Numbered from the stretch's first letter, positions 36,326-45,335 are shown. The stretch: 64,000 nucleotides of DNA from Citrobacter sp. RHB25-C09 (GCF_013836145.1 NZ_CP057483.1:806001-870000), one strand, 5' to 3'. The notes: generated by a model not told the origin, from the letters alone. Numbers and translations: made by a program.

Positions 36326-38035
36326 TTAGTGAGTCAGGGTTGCCTGGTCAGCCGGCGCTTTGTTTACCGGGGTGGCAGTCGGAAGATAATGTTGCTCAGC
36401 ACTTACCGCCCACTGCTGGTAACGGCGATAAAGCTGTTCGAATCGTTGCGCCTGTTCAGGTCTAGGTTGCAGCGTGTTTTCCACTGCGCTCGCCATTTTT
36501 TGCTGCGCGGCAGGAATATCGGCATGCACTTTTGCGGCGACGGCAGCAAAGATTGCCGCACCCAGCGCGCAGCATTGGTCGGAAGCGACGATCTGCAGCG
36601 GGCGATTCAATACGTCGCAGCAGGCTTGCATGATGACCTGGTTCTTACGGGCGATACCGCCGAGTGCCATGACGTTGTTGACCGCAATACCTTGTTCGGT
36701 AAAGCATTCCATAATGGCGCGTGCGCCAAACGCAGTGGCGGCAATCAAACCGCCGAACAGCGCCGGGGCGTCGGTAGCCAGATTCAAATCGGTAATAACC
36801 CCTTTCAGACGCTGGTTAGCATTCGGCGTTCGGCGACCGTTGAACCAGTCGAGCACCACAGGCAGGTGATCCAGTGACGGGTTTTTCGCCCACGCGTCTG
36901 TCAGCGCTGGCAGCAACTGTTTCTGACTGGCTTTGAGTTGCTCTTTCAGCTCCGGATGCTGCGCGGCAAGCTGTTCCAGCGGCCAGCCAAGGATGCGGCC
37001 AAACCAGGCATAAATGTCACCAAAGGCGGACTGACCGGCTTCGAGGCCAATGAATCCAGGCACCACGCTGCCGTCGACCTGGCCGCAAATGCCCTTAACC
37101 GCGCGCTCGCCAACCGAGGCTTTGTCGGCAATCAGAATGTCGCAGGTCGAAGTACCAATGACTTTCACCAGCGCATTTGGCTGCGCCCCCGCGCCAACCG
37201 CGCCCATATGGCAGTCGAACGCGCCACCGGAAATCACCACGCTTTCTGGCAAGCCGAGACGCTGGGCCCAGTCGGCACACAGTGTTCCGACGGGCAAATC
37301 GGCCGTGTATGTTTCATTGAACAAGGGGTATTGCAGGTGGCGGTTGATGAGCGGATCGAGTTCATCGAAGAAGCTGGCTGGCGGCAGCCCACCCCAGCTT
37401 TCATGCCACAGTGATTTATGCCCGGCGCTACAACGGCCCCGGCGGATAGCCTGCGGGCGCGTGGTGCCCGAAAGCAGGGCGGGTACCCAGTCGCACAGTT
37501 CAATCCAGGAAACGGCAGCCTGGGCGACGGCGCTATCCTCGCGAGTCACGTGCAGGATTTTGGCCCAGAACCATTCGCTGGAATAAATACCGCCGATGTA
37601 GCGCGAGTAATCCGTCTTGCCCGGCGTGTGGCACAGGCGAGTAATGGCTTCAGCCTCTTCTACGGCGGTGTGGTCTTTCCACAGCACGAACATGGCGTTC
37701 GGGTTTTCGGCAAATTCCTCTCTGAGCGCCAGCACGTTGCCGTCGGCGTCAATGGGCGCAGGGGTGGAGCCAGTGCTGTCAACGCCAATCCCGACGACGT
37801 CGGCACGCTGTGCGGCGCTAAGCGCAGCCAAAACGCTTTTTAATGCCGCTTCCATTGATTCAATATAATCGCGGGGATGGTGGCGAAACCGGTTATTTGG
37901 ACCGTCGCAATACCGTCCTTCCTGCCAGCGCGGATACCACTCTACACTTGTGGCGATCTCTTCACCGGTGGCGCAGTCCACCGCCAGTGCTCGCACAGAA
38001 TCACTACCAAAATCGAGGCCAATTGCAATCGCCAT
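36326..38035 (-). CDS. araB: AraB, L-ribulokinase
   Basis: AraB phosphorylates L-ribulose at C5 with ATP. The protein is 569 aa (E. coli 566) and belongs to the FGGY kinase family. It has the N-terminal phosphate loop GLDFGSDSVRALAVD, the VIGTSTCDIL region and the C-terminal ATP-site motif VMALGGIARKNQVIMQ. The last residues vary. It is the first gene of araBAD, divergent from araC and controlled by the AraC/CRP region upstream. Confidence 0.97.
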   Translation of the reverse strand: MAIAIGLDFGSDSVRALAVDCATGEEIATSVEWYPRWQEGRYCDGPNNRFRHHPRDYIESMEAALKSVLAALSAAQRADVVGIGVDSTGSTPAPIDADGNVLALREEFAENPNAMFVLWKDHTAVEEAEAITRLCHTPGKTDYSRYIGGIYSSEWFWAKILHVTREDSAVAQAAVSWIELCDWVPALLSGTTRPQAIRRGRCSAGHKSLWHESWGGLPPASFFDELDPLINRHLQYPLFNETYTADLPVGTLCADWAQRLGLPESVVISGGAFDCHMGAVGAGAQPNALVKVIGTSTCDILIADKASVGERAVKGICGQVDGSVVPGFIGLEAGQSAFGDIYAWFGRILGWPLEQLAAQHPELKEQLKASQKQLLPALTDAWAKNPSLDHLPVVLDWFNGRRTPNANQRLKGVITDLNLATDAPALFGGLIAATAFGARAIMECFTEQGIAVNNVMALGGIARKNQVIMQACCDVLNRPLQIVASDQCCALGAAIFAAVAAKVHADIPAAQQKMASAVENTLQPRPEQAQRFEQLYRRYQQWAVSAEQHYLPTATPVNKAPADQATLTH

Positions 38036-38070
38036 CGTCTTACTCCATCCAGAGATACGGGTATGGATAA

Positions 38071-38100
38071 ACAGTAGTGAGTGGGGATAAAAACCGTCAG
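38071..38100 (-). promoter_or_regulatory. araBAD promoter
   Basis: On the minus strand, CTGACG (-35, 38100-38095) and TACTGT (-10, 38076-38071) are 18 bases apart. Both hexamers equal those of the E. coli pBAD promoter. The -35 box adjoins the araI2 half-site. Confidence 0.85.
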
Positions 38101-38134
38101 GCAGGATCCGCTAATCTTATGGATAAAAATGCTA
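38101..38134 (-). promoter_or_regulatory. araI1 and araI2 AraC half-sites
   Basis: araI1 occupies 38118-38134 (TAGCATTTTTATCCATA on the minus strand) and araI2 38101-38117 (AGATTAGCGGATCCTGC). They match the E. coli sites, are contiguous, and end next to the araBAD -35 box. Confidence 0.85.
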
Positions 38135-38147
38135 GGGCATCGCAAAG

Positions 38148-38163
38148 TGTGACGCTGTGCAAA
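38148..38163. promoter_or_regulatory. CRP site between araBAD and araC
   Basis: TGTGA-CGCTGT-GCAAA lies just beyond araI1, in the same relative place as the E. coli ara CRP site. Confidence 0.8.
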
Positions 38164-38172
38164 GAATCAATG

Positions 38173-38225
38173 TGGACATTTCTGCCGTAGTTATAGACAC
38201 TTTTGTTAGTCGTTTTGGCGGCTTT
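38173..38225 (+). promoter_or_regulatory. araC promoter and araO1 operator
   Basis: A TGGACA -35 (38173-38178), 17 bases and a weak GACACT -10 (38196-38201) form pC. The overlapping GTAGTTATAGACACTTTTGT stretch matches E. coli araO1, where AraC represses its own gene. Confidence 0.7.
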
Positions 38226-38329
38226 CGTTGCGCTTAAATGTTACAAAATGCTTTTCACAAGCGGGGTTAAAGGTTCGTTGAAGCCCCGGGGCTGGCGCGA
38301 CAAGGCGCTGACGCCACCGTTCTGTGGAA

Positions 38330-38346
38330 TATGGACAATTTGTTTC
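38330..38346 (+). promoter_or_regulatory. araO2 operator in the araC leader
   Basis: TATGGACAATTTGTTTC differs by one base from the E. coli araO2 half-site as I recall it. It starts 212 bp from araI1, so the repression loop can form. It lies upstream of the araC start codon. Confidence 0.78.
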
Positions 38347-38374
38347 CTCAAAGACAGTCAGGAGAAGTGAATTT

Positions 38375-39253
38375 ATGGCTGAACCGCAAAATGATCCCCT
38401 CCTGCCGGGGTACTCGTTTAACGCGCATCTGGTGGCGGGCTTAACGCCGATCGACGCCAATAGCTATCTGGATTTCTTTATCGATCGTCCGTTGGGGATG
38501 AAGGGGTATATTCTCAATCTCACCATTCGTGGCGAGGGGGTGATCAAAAACCACGGCAAGCAATTTACCTGTCGACCTGGCGATATCATTTTGTTTCCGC
38601 CGGGCGAAATTCACCATTACGGTCGCCATCCCGACGCCAGCGAGTGGTACCACCAGTGGGTTTACTTTCGGCCACGTGCCTACTGGCAGGAGTGGCTGAC
38701 CTGGCCGACCATCTTTGCCCAGACCGGTTTTTTCCGCCCGGATGAGGCCCATCAGCCGGACTTTAATGAACTCTTTGGGCAGATTATCAGCGCCGGGCAA
38801 GGGGAAGGGCGCTACTCAGAATTGCTGGCGATTAACCTGCTTGAGCAACTGCTGTTGCGCAGGATGGAGGCAATCAACGAATCGCTGCATCCACCGATGG
38901 ATAATCGCGTGCGTGATGCCTGCCAGTATATTAGCGACCATCTGGCGGACAGCCATTTTGATATTGCCAGCGTCGCCCAGCATGTGTGTCTGTCTCCGTC
39001 GCGTTTGTCGCATCTGTTTCGCCAGCAGTTGGGGATCAGCGTATTAAGCTGGCGTGAAGATCAACGCATCAGCCAGGCGAAACTGCTGCTCAGCACGACG
39101 CGAATGCCGATAGCCACTGTTGGGCGCAATGTTGGCTTTGATGACCAACTCTATTTTTCGCGGGTTTTTAAAAAATGTACCGGGGCCAGTCCGAGCGAGT
39201 TCCGCGCCGGATGTGAGGAAAAAGTGAATGATGTGTCGGTTAAGATGTCATAA
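38375..39253 (+). CDS. araC: AraC, arabinose-responsive regulator
   Basis: AraC represses araBAD by looping without arabinose and activates it when arabinose is bound. The protein is 292 aa, the E. coli length. The arabinose-pocket positions Pro8, Thr24, Arg38, Tyr82 and His93 are all kept. The C-terminal half has two helix-turn-helix motifs (DIASVAQHVCLSPSRLSHLFRQ and PIATVGRNVGFDDQLYFSRVFK). The ATG at 38375 has AGGAGA upstream. An in-frame GTG at 38324 would read through araO2 and is rejected. Confidence 0.97.
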   Translation: MAEPQNDPLLPGYSFNAHLVAGLTPIDANSYLDFFIDRPLGMKGYILNLTIRGEGVIKNHGKQFTCRPGDIILFPPGEIHHYGRHPDASEWYHQWVYFRPRAYWQEWLTWPTIFAQTGFFRPDEAHQPDFNELFGQIISAGQGEGRYSELLAINLLEQLLLRRMEAINESLHPPMDNRVRDACQYISDHLADSHFDIASVAQHVCLSPSRLSHLFRQQLGISVLSWREDQRISQAKLLLSTTRMPIATVGRNVGFDDQLYFSRVFKKCTGASPSEFRAGCEEKVNDVSVKMS

Positions 39254-39338
39254 CCTGTAACTATTCAGATAAATAGTGTCTTGACGAAGCAACTCCTGGT
39301 TTGCAGAATCCCAGCTTCGTAAATCTGACGGGCGAATT

Positions 39339-40106
39339 ATGCAAGCATTGCTGGAACACTTTATTCTCCAGTCGGCCATGTACTCTTTGATTGCTGTGGC
39401 GCTGGTGGCCTTTCTGGAATCACTGGCGCTGGTCGGTCTGATTTTACCCGGTACGGTAATGATGGCCGGACTGGGTGCGTTAATCGGCAGCGGCGAGCTG
39501 AATTTCTGGCATGCGTGGCTGGCGGGTACGATAGGTTGTCTGCTCGGAGACTGGATCTCGTTCTGGCTGGGCTGGCGCTTTAAAAAGCCGCTGCATCGCT
39601 GGTCGTTCATGAAAAAGAACAAGGCACTGCTCGATAAAACCGAGCATGCCCTGCATCAGCACAGCATGTTCACGATCCTGGTGGGGCGGTTTGTGGGACC
39701 CACGCGTCCGCTGGTGCCAATGGTCGCCGGTATGCTCGATCTCCCTGTGCGCAAGTTCATCACGCCCAACATTGTCGGCTGCCTGCTCTGGCCGCCGTTT
39801 TACTTATTCCCGGGGATACTGGCTGGGGCAGCGATTGATATCCCGGCGGGTATGCAAAGCGGCGAATTTAAATGGCTGCTGCTGGCAACGGCTATATTGC
39901 TGTGGGTGGGCGGTTGGTTGTTCTGGCGTCTGTGGCGCAGTGGCAAAGCGGCGACCGATCGCTTAACGCGCTATCTGCCAAAAGGGCGTCTGTTCGTTCT
40001 GGCTCCGGTGGTTTTCGGCGCGGGAATGGTGGCGCTGGTGATGCTGATACGTCATCCGCTAATGCCGATGTACATCGATATCTTGCAGAAAGTTGTGGGC
40101 TTTTAG
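39339..40106 (+). CDS. yabI: YabI, DedA-family inner-membrane protein
   Basis: YabI belongs to the DedA (SNARE-associated/VTT) membrane protein family. Members are implicated in recycling of lipid carriers and membrane homeostasis; the exact role of YabI is unproven. The protein is 255 aa (E. coli 254) with about five or six hydrophobic segments. The signature GxFxGPTRPxxPxxAG appears as VGRFVGPTRPLVPMVAG, and an acidic ESLALVGLILPG loop precedes it. It is convergent with thiQ, with a BIME between. Confidence 0.94.
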   Translation: MQALLEHFILQSAMYSLIAVALVAFLESLALVGLILPGTVMMAGLGALIGSGELNFWHAWLAGTIGCLLGDWISFWLGWRFKKPLHRWSFMKKNKALLDKTEHALHQHSMFTILVGRFVGPTRPLVPMVAGMLDLPVRKFITPNIVGCLLWPPFYLFPGILAGAAIDIPAGMQSGEFKWLLLATAILLWVGGWLFWRLWRSGKAATDRLTRYLPKGRLFVLAPVVFGAGMVALVMLIRHPLMPMYIDILQKVVGF

Positions 40107-40107
40107 C

Positions 40108-40170
40108 GCCTTATCCGGCCAACAGGCCGCGCTGTCGTAGGCCGGATAAGGCGAAGCCGCCATCCGGCAA
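40108..40170. repeat. BIME (REP pair) between yabI and thiQ
   Basis: GCGCCTTATCCGGCC and GTAGGCCGGATAAGGCG...CATCCGGCAA lie between convergent genes. Confidence 0.86.
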
Positions 40171-40175
40171 CGTAC

Positions 40176-40874
40176 TCAACCCCTTATTCCCAACAATACC
40201 GAGGCGCTGGCCCTGCCGCTGAGTAGCTCATCCGTTTCTCCCTGCCAGGCGATCCGTCCGTCTGCGACAACCACTGAGCGCGGAGCAATACGCGCCGCAT
40301 CTTCCACACTGTGAGAAACCATTAGCAAGGTCAACTGCCGCTCGCGGCAGACGTCGCTCACCAGCGTGAGCATTTCCTGGCGTAGCGCGGGGTCAAGTGC
40401 GGAAAATGGCTCATCGAGCAGCAGCACCGGTTGCTCGCGTACCAGACAGCGTGCCAGAGCAACCCTCTGGCGTTGACCGCCGGAAAGCTCGCCGGGCAGA
40501 CGCTGCATTAACTCACCTATCCCCATTTGCCGAGCGATGTGTTGCATCTTTTCACGCTGCGAGGCGCTTAACTTCAACCCGGGATCCAGTCCCAGTCCAA
40601 TGTTTTGCTGTACATTCAAATGGCTGAACAGGTTATTTTCCTGAAACAGCATCGAAACCGGACGACGAGAAGGCGGCGTTGAGGTGTGATCTTCACCTTC
40701 GATTTGCAGGCTTCCACTGGCCGGGGAGATGAAACCGGCGATTAAATTCAGCAGGGTGCTTTTCCCCGCCCCGCTCGGTCCCAGAATGGCCACCTGTTCC
40801 CCTTTTTCCACCGATAGCGTAAAGCGCATCGGCAAATGGTGATAAAGCCAGGTGATATCAGTCAGTTTTAGCAT
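40176..40874 (-). CDS. thiQ: ThiQ, thiamine ABC transporter ATPase
   Basis: ThiQ is the ATP-hydrolysing subunit of the ThiBPQ importer for thiamine, thiamine phosphate and thiamine pyrophosphate. The protein is 232 aa from the ATG at 40874 (MLKLTDITWLYHH as in E. coli). Walker A is GPSGAGKST (about 32-40), the signature LSGGQRQR, Walker B PVLLLDEPFSAL, and the H-loop VSHSVED. It overlaps the thiP end by 17 bases. The longer open frame adds seven residues without support. Confidence 0.96.
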   Translation of the reverse strand: MLKLTDITWLYHHLPMRFTLSVEKGEQVAILGPSGAGKSTLLNLIAGFISPASGSLQIEGEDHTSTPPSRRPVSMLFQENNLFSHLNVQQNIGLGLDPGLKLSASQREKMQHIARQMGIGELMQRLPGELSGGQRQRVALARCLVREQPVLLLDEPFSALDPALRQEMLTLVSDVCRERQLTLLMVSHSVEDAARIAPRSVVVADGRIAWQGETDELLSGRASASVLLGIRG

Positions 40875-42468
40875 GTCGCCCCGGTAACTTCTCAATGACG
40901 GTAAATAAGATAAAGCACAGTATTAGCAACGCCAGCGCGGTCACCGCGCCGTCCTGGCTGCGATAGGAGCCAATTTGCTGATACAGATAAAAGGGCAGGG
41001 TGCGGAAATCATCGTTGCCAAACAGGGCCACCACGCCAAAATCGCCAATGGATAAAACACAGGCAAAGGCCAGCGCCTGCGTCAACGGGCGCTTCAACGC
41101 GCGCAGTTCTACCACCTTTAACCGCTTCCAGCCCTCAATGCCCAGCGACTGGCAGAGCATCGTATAACGGGCGGTAACGTCACGCATCGGGTTTTCCAGC
41201 ACCTTGATTGCATAGGGGATCGCCATGAGCGCATTGGTGAAAATCACTATGCCATCAGCCGATTCTGGCAGGCCAATCGTGTTGTTGAGCAGCAGGAAAA
41301 AGCCCGTTGCCAGCACAATACCCGGCATTGCGAGGATCAGCATGCCGCTGAGTTCCAGCGTTTGTCCTGCCAGCAAATGTTGGCGCGCACGCAGTTCGCG
41401 ACTGCTCCACAGCAGCATCATGGTAAGGATGACGCACAGCAGGCCCGCTGCCAGTGCAATGCGTAAAGAGGTGCCGATCGCCTGCCATAATATCGGTTGG
41501 CTGAGCACATCGAGCAGATGACGATTCACCCCGTCAACGATCACCGCCAGCAGCGGAGGCAATAACAGCAGGAGCGCGAGAACGATCAGCACGGTGTCGG
41601 ACACTCGACTGTGCAGACGTTGTTCGGGATCGCGCCATCCGTAAACCAGCGTGCTGCCCGGTGCAATGGCTTTGCTCAGGCGTTGACTGAACAGCACCAG
41701 CATCAGGCAGCACACCATCTGGATCAGCGCCAGCATTGCCGCTCGCGCGGGATCGTAGTCAAAGCTCAACGCCTGATAAATCGCCAGTTCAATGGTGGTG
41801 GCCTGCGGGCCGCCGCCGAGTGACAGCACGGTAGCAAAGCTGGCAAAACAGAGCATAAAGATCAGCGCGGCGACGGGGGGGATTTGCCGACGCAGCCAGG
41901 GCCACTCGACAAAGCGGAAGAAGTGCCAGCCGCGCATGCCAAGCTGCGCAGCAAGCTGACGCTGCTCGCCGGGGATATTTTCCAGCGACTGCAACAGCAG
42001 GCGACTGGCCATCGGCAGATTAAAAAAGACGTGCGCCAGTAAAATGCCCTGGAGCCCGTAGGGGGAAAACGTCCATTCCAGGCCGAAAAGCTGCCAGAGT
42101 GAGGCCAGCCAGCCCTGACGACCATAGACGCTGAGAATGCCAAAGACCGCTACCAGCACCGGCAGGATCAGTGTCATTGCGCACAGGCGTAGCAGCATCT
42201 CACGCCCAGGAAAACGGCGTCGGTAGAGCGCACGGGCAAGAAAAATCGCGGGCACCACCGACAGCACGGCGGAGAGAAACGCCTGCCAGAAGGAAAAGCG
42301 CACTACGTGCCACAGGTAACTGTCCTGCCAGAGCGCGAACCATTCTCCCTGCGGCGCATTGAGCCATAGTGCCAGAAACGCGGCAAGGGCCACCGCCACC
42401 ATCAGCGCGGCGGCGGATATCCCTGGAATCAGCCAGCCAGGAATTAACGGCTGACGGCGCGTTGCCAT
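40858..42468 (-). CDS. thiP: ThiP, thiamine ABC transporter permease
   Basis: ThiP is the inner-membrane permease of ThiBPQ. The protein is 536 aa (E. coli 536). It has about 12 hydrophobic helices in two homologous halves, each with an ABC permease EAA-type loop (QLAAQLGMRGWHFFRFVEWP and MLCQSLGIEGWKRLKVVELR) that contacts ThiQ. Its start overlaps the thiB end by 25 bases and its end overlaps the thiQ start, so the three subunits are translationally linked. Confidence 0.96.
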   Translation of the reverse strand: MATRRQPLIPGWLIPGISAAALMVAVALAAFLALWLNAPQGEWFALWQDSYLWHVVRFSFWQAFLSAVLSVVPAIFLARALYRRRFPGREMLLRLCAMTLILPVLVAVFGILSVYGRQGWLASLWQLFGLEWTFSPYGLQGILLAHVFFNLPMASRLLLQSLENIPGEQRQLAAQLGMRGWHFFRFVEWPWLRRQIPPVAALIFMLCFASFATVLSLGGGPQATTIELAIYQALSFDYDPARAAMLALIQMVCCLMLVLFSQRLSKAIAPGSTLVYGWRDPEQRLHSRVSDTVLIVLALLLLLPPLLAVIVDGVNRHLLDVLSQPILWQAIGTSLRIALAAGLLCVILTMMLLWSSRELRARQHLLAGQTLELSGMLILAMPGIVLATGFFLLLNNTIGLPESADGIVIFTNALMAIPYAIKVLENPMRDVTARYTMLCQSLGIEGWKRLKVVELRALKRPLTQALAFACVLSIGDFGVVALFGNDDFRTLPFYLYQQIGSYRSQDGAVTALALLILCFILFTVIEKLPGRHAKTD

Positions 42469-43427
42469 TCGCTAATCCATGATTGACGCTGAGCTGCCAC
42501 TTCGGCTGGTGTAAATTGCAGCGTGGTGGTGGGTTTGGTGAGTTGGTCGAACCCGGCTGGAAGAGGGATATTTGTTACGGGATACATCCAGTTGCCGGTC
42601 GGGATCGCGTTCTGGAATGCGGGTGAGACCATAAACGCCAGGAATTTCTCTGCCAGTTCCGGCTGTTTACTTGCCGCAGTCCGTGCCGCCACTTCGACCT
42701 GCAAATAATGGCCTTCACTGAAGTTCGCGGCAGCGTAGTGATCTTTTTTCTCTTCGATAAGATGGTAAGCCGGGGAGGTGGTATAGCTCAGCACCAGATC
42801 GCTTTCCCCTTTCAGGAACAGACCATAGGCTTCGCTCCAGCCTTTGGTCACGGTGACCGTTTTGGCCGTCAGCTTCTGCCAGGCTTCCGGTACTTTATCG
42901 CCATAGACTTTCTGCATCCACAGCAGCAGGCCGAGTCCCGGCGTGCTGGTGCGCGGATCCTGATAAATCACCCGCCACTTCTGGTCGCTCTCCACCAGTT
43001 CCTTCAGGCTCTTCGGTGGATTTTTGAGTTTGTTTTTGTCGTAAACGAAGGCGAAATAGCCGTAATCGAACGGCACGAAGGTGTCATTCGTCCAGCCGCC
43101 AGGTACGTTGACGGTGTCGCTGGCGATGCCGCTTTTTGTGAACAGACCCGTCTGCGTGGCTGCTTCAACCAGGTTATTGTCGAGCCCCAGTACCACGTCA
43201 GCTTTGCTGTTTTTCCCTTCCATGCGCAGACGGTTGAGCAGCGAAACGCCATCTTCCAGCGCGACCAGTTTCAGTTCGCAGTTGCAGTCGGCTTCAAAGG
43301 CTTTTTTGACTGACGGACCAGGGCCCCAGTCGGCGGCGAACGAGTCGTAGGTATAGACGGTAAGCACGGGCTTAGCGAAAGCGGGCGCTGCACACAGGAG
43401 TAAGAATGGAAGATATTTTTTTAACAC
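42444..43427 (-). CDS. thiB: ThiB, periplasmic thiamine-binding protein
   Basis: ThiB captures thiamine and its phosphates in the periplasm and delivers them to ThiPQ. The protein is 327 aa from a GTG start at 43427, giving an 18-residue signal peptide ending PAFA and the mature start KPVLTVYTYDSF as in E. coli. A TTG four codons upstream would overlap the Shine-Dalgarno (GAGGTG, 43437-43432). The type II binding-protein fold is complete (VLGLDNN, RTSTPGLGLLLWMQKVYG, YTTSPAYH). A TPP riboswitch lies in the leader. Confidence 0.95.
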   Translation of the reverse strand: MLKKYLPFLLLCAAPAFAKPVLTVYTYDSFAADWGPGPSVKKAFEADCNCELKLVALEDGVSLLNRLRMEGKNSKADVVLGLDNNLVEAATQTGLFTKSGIASDTVNVPGGWTNDTFVPFDYGYFAFVYDKNKLKNPPKSLKELVESDQKWRVIYQDPRTSTPGLGLLLWMQKVYGDKVPEAWQKLTAKTVTVTKGWSEAYGLFLKGESDLVLSYTTSPAYHLIEEKKDHYAAANFSEGHYLQVEVAARTAASKQPELAEKFLAFMVSPAFQNAIPTGNWMYPVTNIPLPAGFDQLTKPTTTLQFTPAEVAAQRQSWISEWQRAVSR

Positions 43428-43480
43428 TTTGCACCTCAATAGATGGGTGGCAAAGGATTTTGAGCGCTAGCCTCAAATCC
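43427..43480 (-). promoter_or_regulatory. Expression platform of the thiB riboswitch (two competing hairpins)
   Basis: GGATTTGAG (43480-43472) can pair with CTCAAAATCC (43464-43455), which uses the 3' strand of aptamer P1. Alternatively, CTTTGCCACC (43455-43446) can pair with GGTGCAAAG (43435-43427), covering the Shine-Dalgarno and the first base of the GTG start. Only one can form fully, the layout of a translational OFF switch. There is no T-tract, so termination is unlikely. Confidence 0.6.
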
Positions 43481-43584
43481 CTTCGCCGGCATTATCCGGA
43501 TCAGGTTCGACGGGTATTTCTCAGCCCCTACGCATCATTCTTCACGCTGCTTCTGCGTAGTTTTATCTGGCACCCCGTTGAGAA
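43478..43584 (-). ncRNA. sroA: TPP riboswitch (THI element, sroA) of thiBPQ
   Basis: On the minus strand the aptamer reads CGGGGTGCC, then the THI-box core GGGGCTGAGAAATACCC and GAACCTGATCCGGATAATGC, and ends GCGAAGGGATTTGAG. An extra P3a-type hairpin (ACTACGCAG...CTGCGT-like region) lies between. CTCAA near 43583 pairs with TTGAG near 43472-43476 to close P1, so the pairing extends slightly past 43478. TPP binding should lower thiBPQ translation. In E. coli the processed leader is called SroA. Confidence 0.94.
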
Positions 43585-43619
43585 CGGCCTAGTGTAATGA
43601 TTTTGTTGCTAAGCAGCAA

Positions 43620-45275
43620 TCATGGGTCTGGTGGCGCAAACCACGCTGATTTAAAGTCGAACCAGCCGAGGGTGTTCATGCGTAAACCACGCATACTGCG
43701 CTGTCCCTGAATAATCAGCCAGTGGTGGATCAGCGGTACAATTGCTTTGCTGGCAAGCAGCTGCTGGCACCATGTTGCCAGGTTCATCTCACCAGTACGC
43801 CAGCGTGTAGCATCCGCTTCCCAGTCTATTGGGATACAGTTTTGCAACAGCGGAACTTCACACAGGTGCGCAAATAATGAGAAGTCCAGCGGGAGTGTGA
43901 AGTTGGCGCTGTTCAGCCAGATATCACTTTCAATTTCCCCGGCGTGCCACTGATCGTAGTCGATCTCCTGGATTTCCAGCTTAACCTGCTGTTCAGCCAG
44001 TAACTGACTCATGATCTGTGCAATGATCTGATGCTCAACATGTTCGCGATAGTAGGTCAGCGTGAGGGTTTCCAGCCCGGCGGGTTTTTCGCCGTGTCCT
44101 GGGCGCGCGTGGTGCCAGCGGGGGAGCAGACCGTAAGCAGGGAACCAATGCCGCTGGTTCTGCTCGTCGGCGCAATAGAGTAAATTGCTGGGTGACAGAA
44201 CCCGACTTACCCATTCCCGGACCTCACTATTTGCGCCCCGATGGGTTCTGGCGTCGAAGAGGAGATAATAACACCCCTCTTCCAGGCGACTTTCAATGGC
44301 TTTTTCGTCTTCCACCGGCCCCTTCAGCGTTAAACCGCCGTTCGGTTCCTCGCCAATATCAGGAAGGACCCAGACGTTAACTTCATCAATCAGCGCACGG
44401 TAGCCAAAGTAGTCGTCAAAGGCGTGAATTTTGAGCTGATTGCGGGTGTTACGCATTACCGCATAAGGGCCGGTACCAATGGGATGGCTGGAAAAATTGT
44501 TCAACGTCTCCCACTCGCGCGGCAGAATCATTGCGGGCACCTGACCGAGCAGCCACGGAAACCAGCGGTCCGGTTGGGAAAGCGTGATATCTAATGTCCA
44601 GTGTGTTGGCGACACAATTTCGCTGATGTGCGTATAAAGCGGTAGCGTCCGAATCCGCGTAAGTGAAGAGATAACATCGTCCATCTCCAGTTCGCGGCCA
44701 TGATGAAACTGGATCCCCGGTCGCAGGAAAAATCGCCAGTGTAATGGGGAAATTTGCTGCCAGTGATGGGCAATATCAGCTTCCAGTTCCCCTTTTTCCT
44801 CATTTACGCGGATTAACGAACTGAAGATTTGGCGGGCAATATGCGTTTCTGAGCGACGCAGAGCCGTGCCCGGTAGCAGGTTGGGCATCGGGCGATAGTA
44901 GAGAATGCGCAGGATGTGTCTACCCTGGCGAAAGCTGCGGCCCAGATGAGAAATAAGCATCTGGCGCACGGCGGTTTTGTCGCCGACCAGTTGCACCAGT
45001 TGGTCAATGCGATCCTGTTCCAGCAGGTCTTCCGCCCGCTGTTGCTGGAGCGCCAGCCCGGTATAGAGGAAGGTCAGACGTGAGCGTTTTCCGCGCCCGA
45101 CTTCAGCTTCCCACGTCAGCCAGCCGCGTTCCTGCATGGTGTTGAGCAGCGTTCGCATATGGCGTCGTGAGCAGCTGAGCAGGTCTGCAAGCTCATTAAG
45201 CGTGGTGTCCTGCGTTTTACCATCGCAGCATTGCCATAAACGAATGAACTGTTGTTGCAGCCGACCTGAGGACAT
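43620..45275 (-). CDS. sgrR: SgrR, activator of the SgrS glucose-phosphate stress RNA
   Basis: SgrR senses sugar-phosphate stress and activates the divergent sgrS gene. The protein is 551 aa, the E. coli length. The N-terminal 100 residues form a winged-helix domain (TLNELADLLSCSRRHMRTLLNTMQERGWL). The rest is a solute-binding-protein family 5 domain (PNLLPGTALRRSETHIARQIFSSL, HHGRELEMDDVISSL) thought to bind a small signal molecule in the cytoplasm. It lies head to head with sgrS. Confidence 0.96.
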   Translation of the reverse strand: MSSGRLQQQFIRLWQCCDGKTQDTTLNELADLLSCSRRHMRTLLNTMQERGWLTWEAEVGRGKRSRLTFLYTGLALQQQRAEDLLEQDRIDQLVQLVGDKTAVRQMLISHLGRSFRQGRHILRILYYRPMPNLLPGTALRRSETHIARQIFSSLIRVNEEKGELEADIAHHWQQISPLHWRFFLRPGIQFHHGRELEMDDVISSLTRIRTLPLYTHISEIVSPTHWTLDITLSQPDRWFPWLLGQVPAMILPREWETLNNFSSHPIGTGPYAVMRNTRNQLKIHAFDDYFGYRALIDEVNVWVLPDIGEEPNGGLTLKGPVEDEKAIESRLEEGCYYLLFDARTHRGANSEVREWVSRVLSPSNLLYCADEQNQRHWFPAYGLLPRWHHARPGHGEKPAGLETLTLTYYREHVEHQIIAQIMSQLLAEQQVKLEIQEIDYDQWHAGEIESDIWLNSANFTLPLDFSLFAHLCEVPLLQNCIPIDWEADATRWRTGEMNLATWCQQLLASKAIVPLIHHWLIIQGQRSMRGLRMNTLGWFDFKSAWFAPPDP

Positions 45276-45329
45276 AAAAGGGGAACTCCCGCCAAAAACT
45301 CAGCAATTTTATTATCCCTATATTAGGCC

Positions 45330-45335
45330 AATAAT
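45330..45335 (+). promoter_or_regulatory. -10 box of the sgrS promoter
   Basis: AATAAT ends seven bases before the expected SgrS 5' end (GATGAAGC at 45343). The -35 position (TTTTAT, 45307-45312) is poor, as expected for an SgrR-dependent promoter. Confidence 0.45.
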
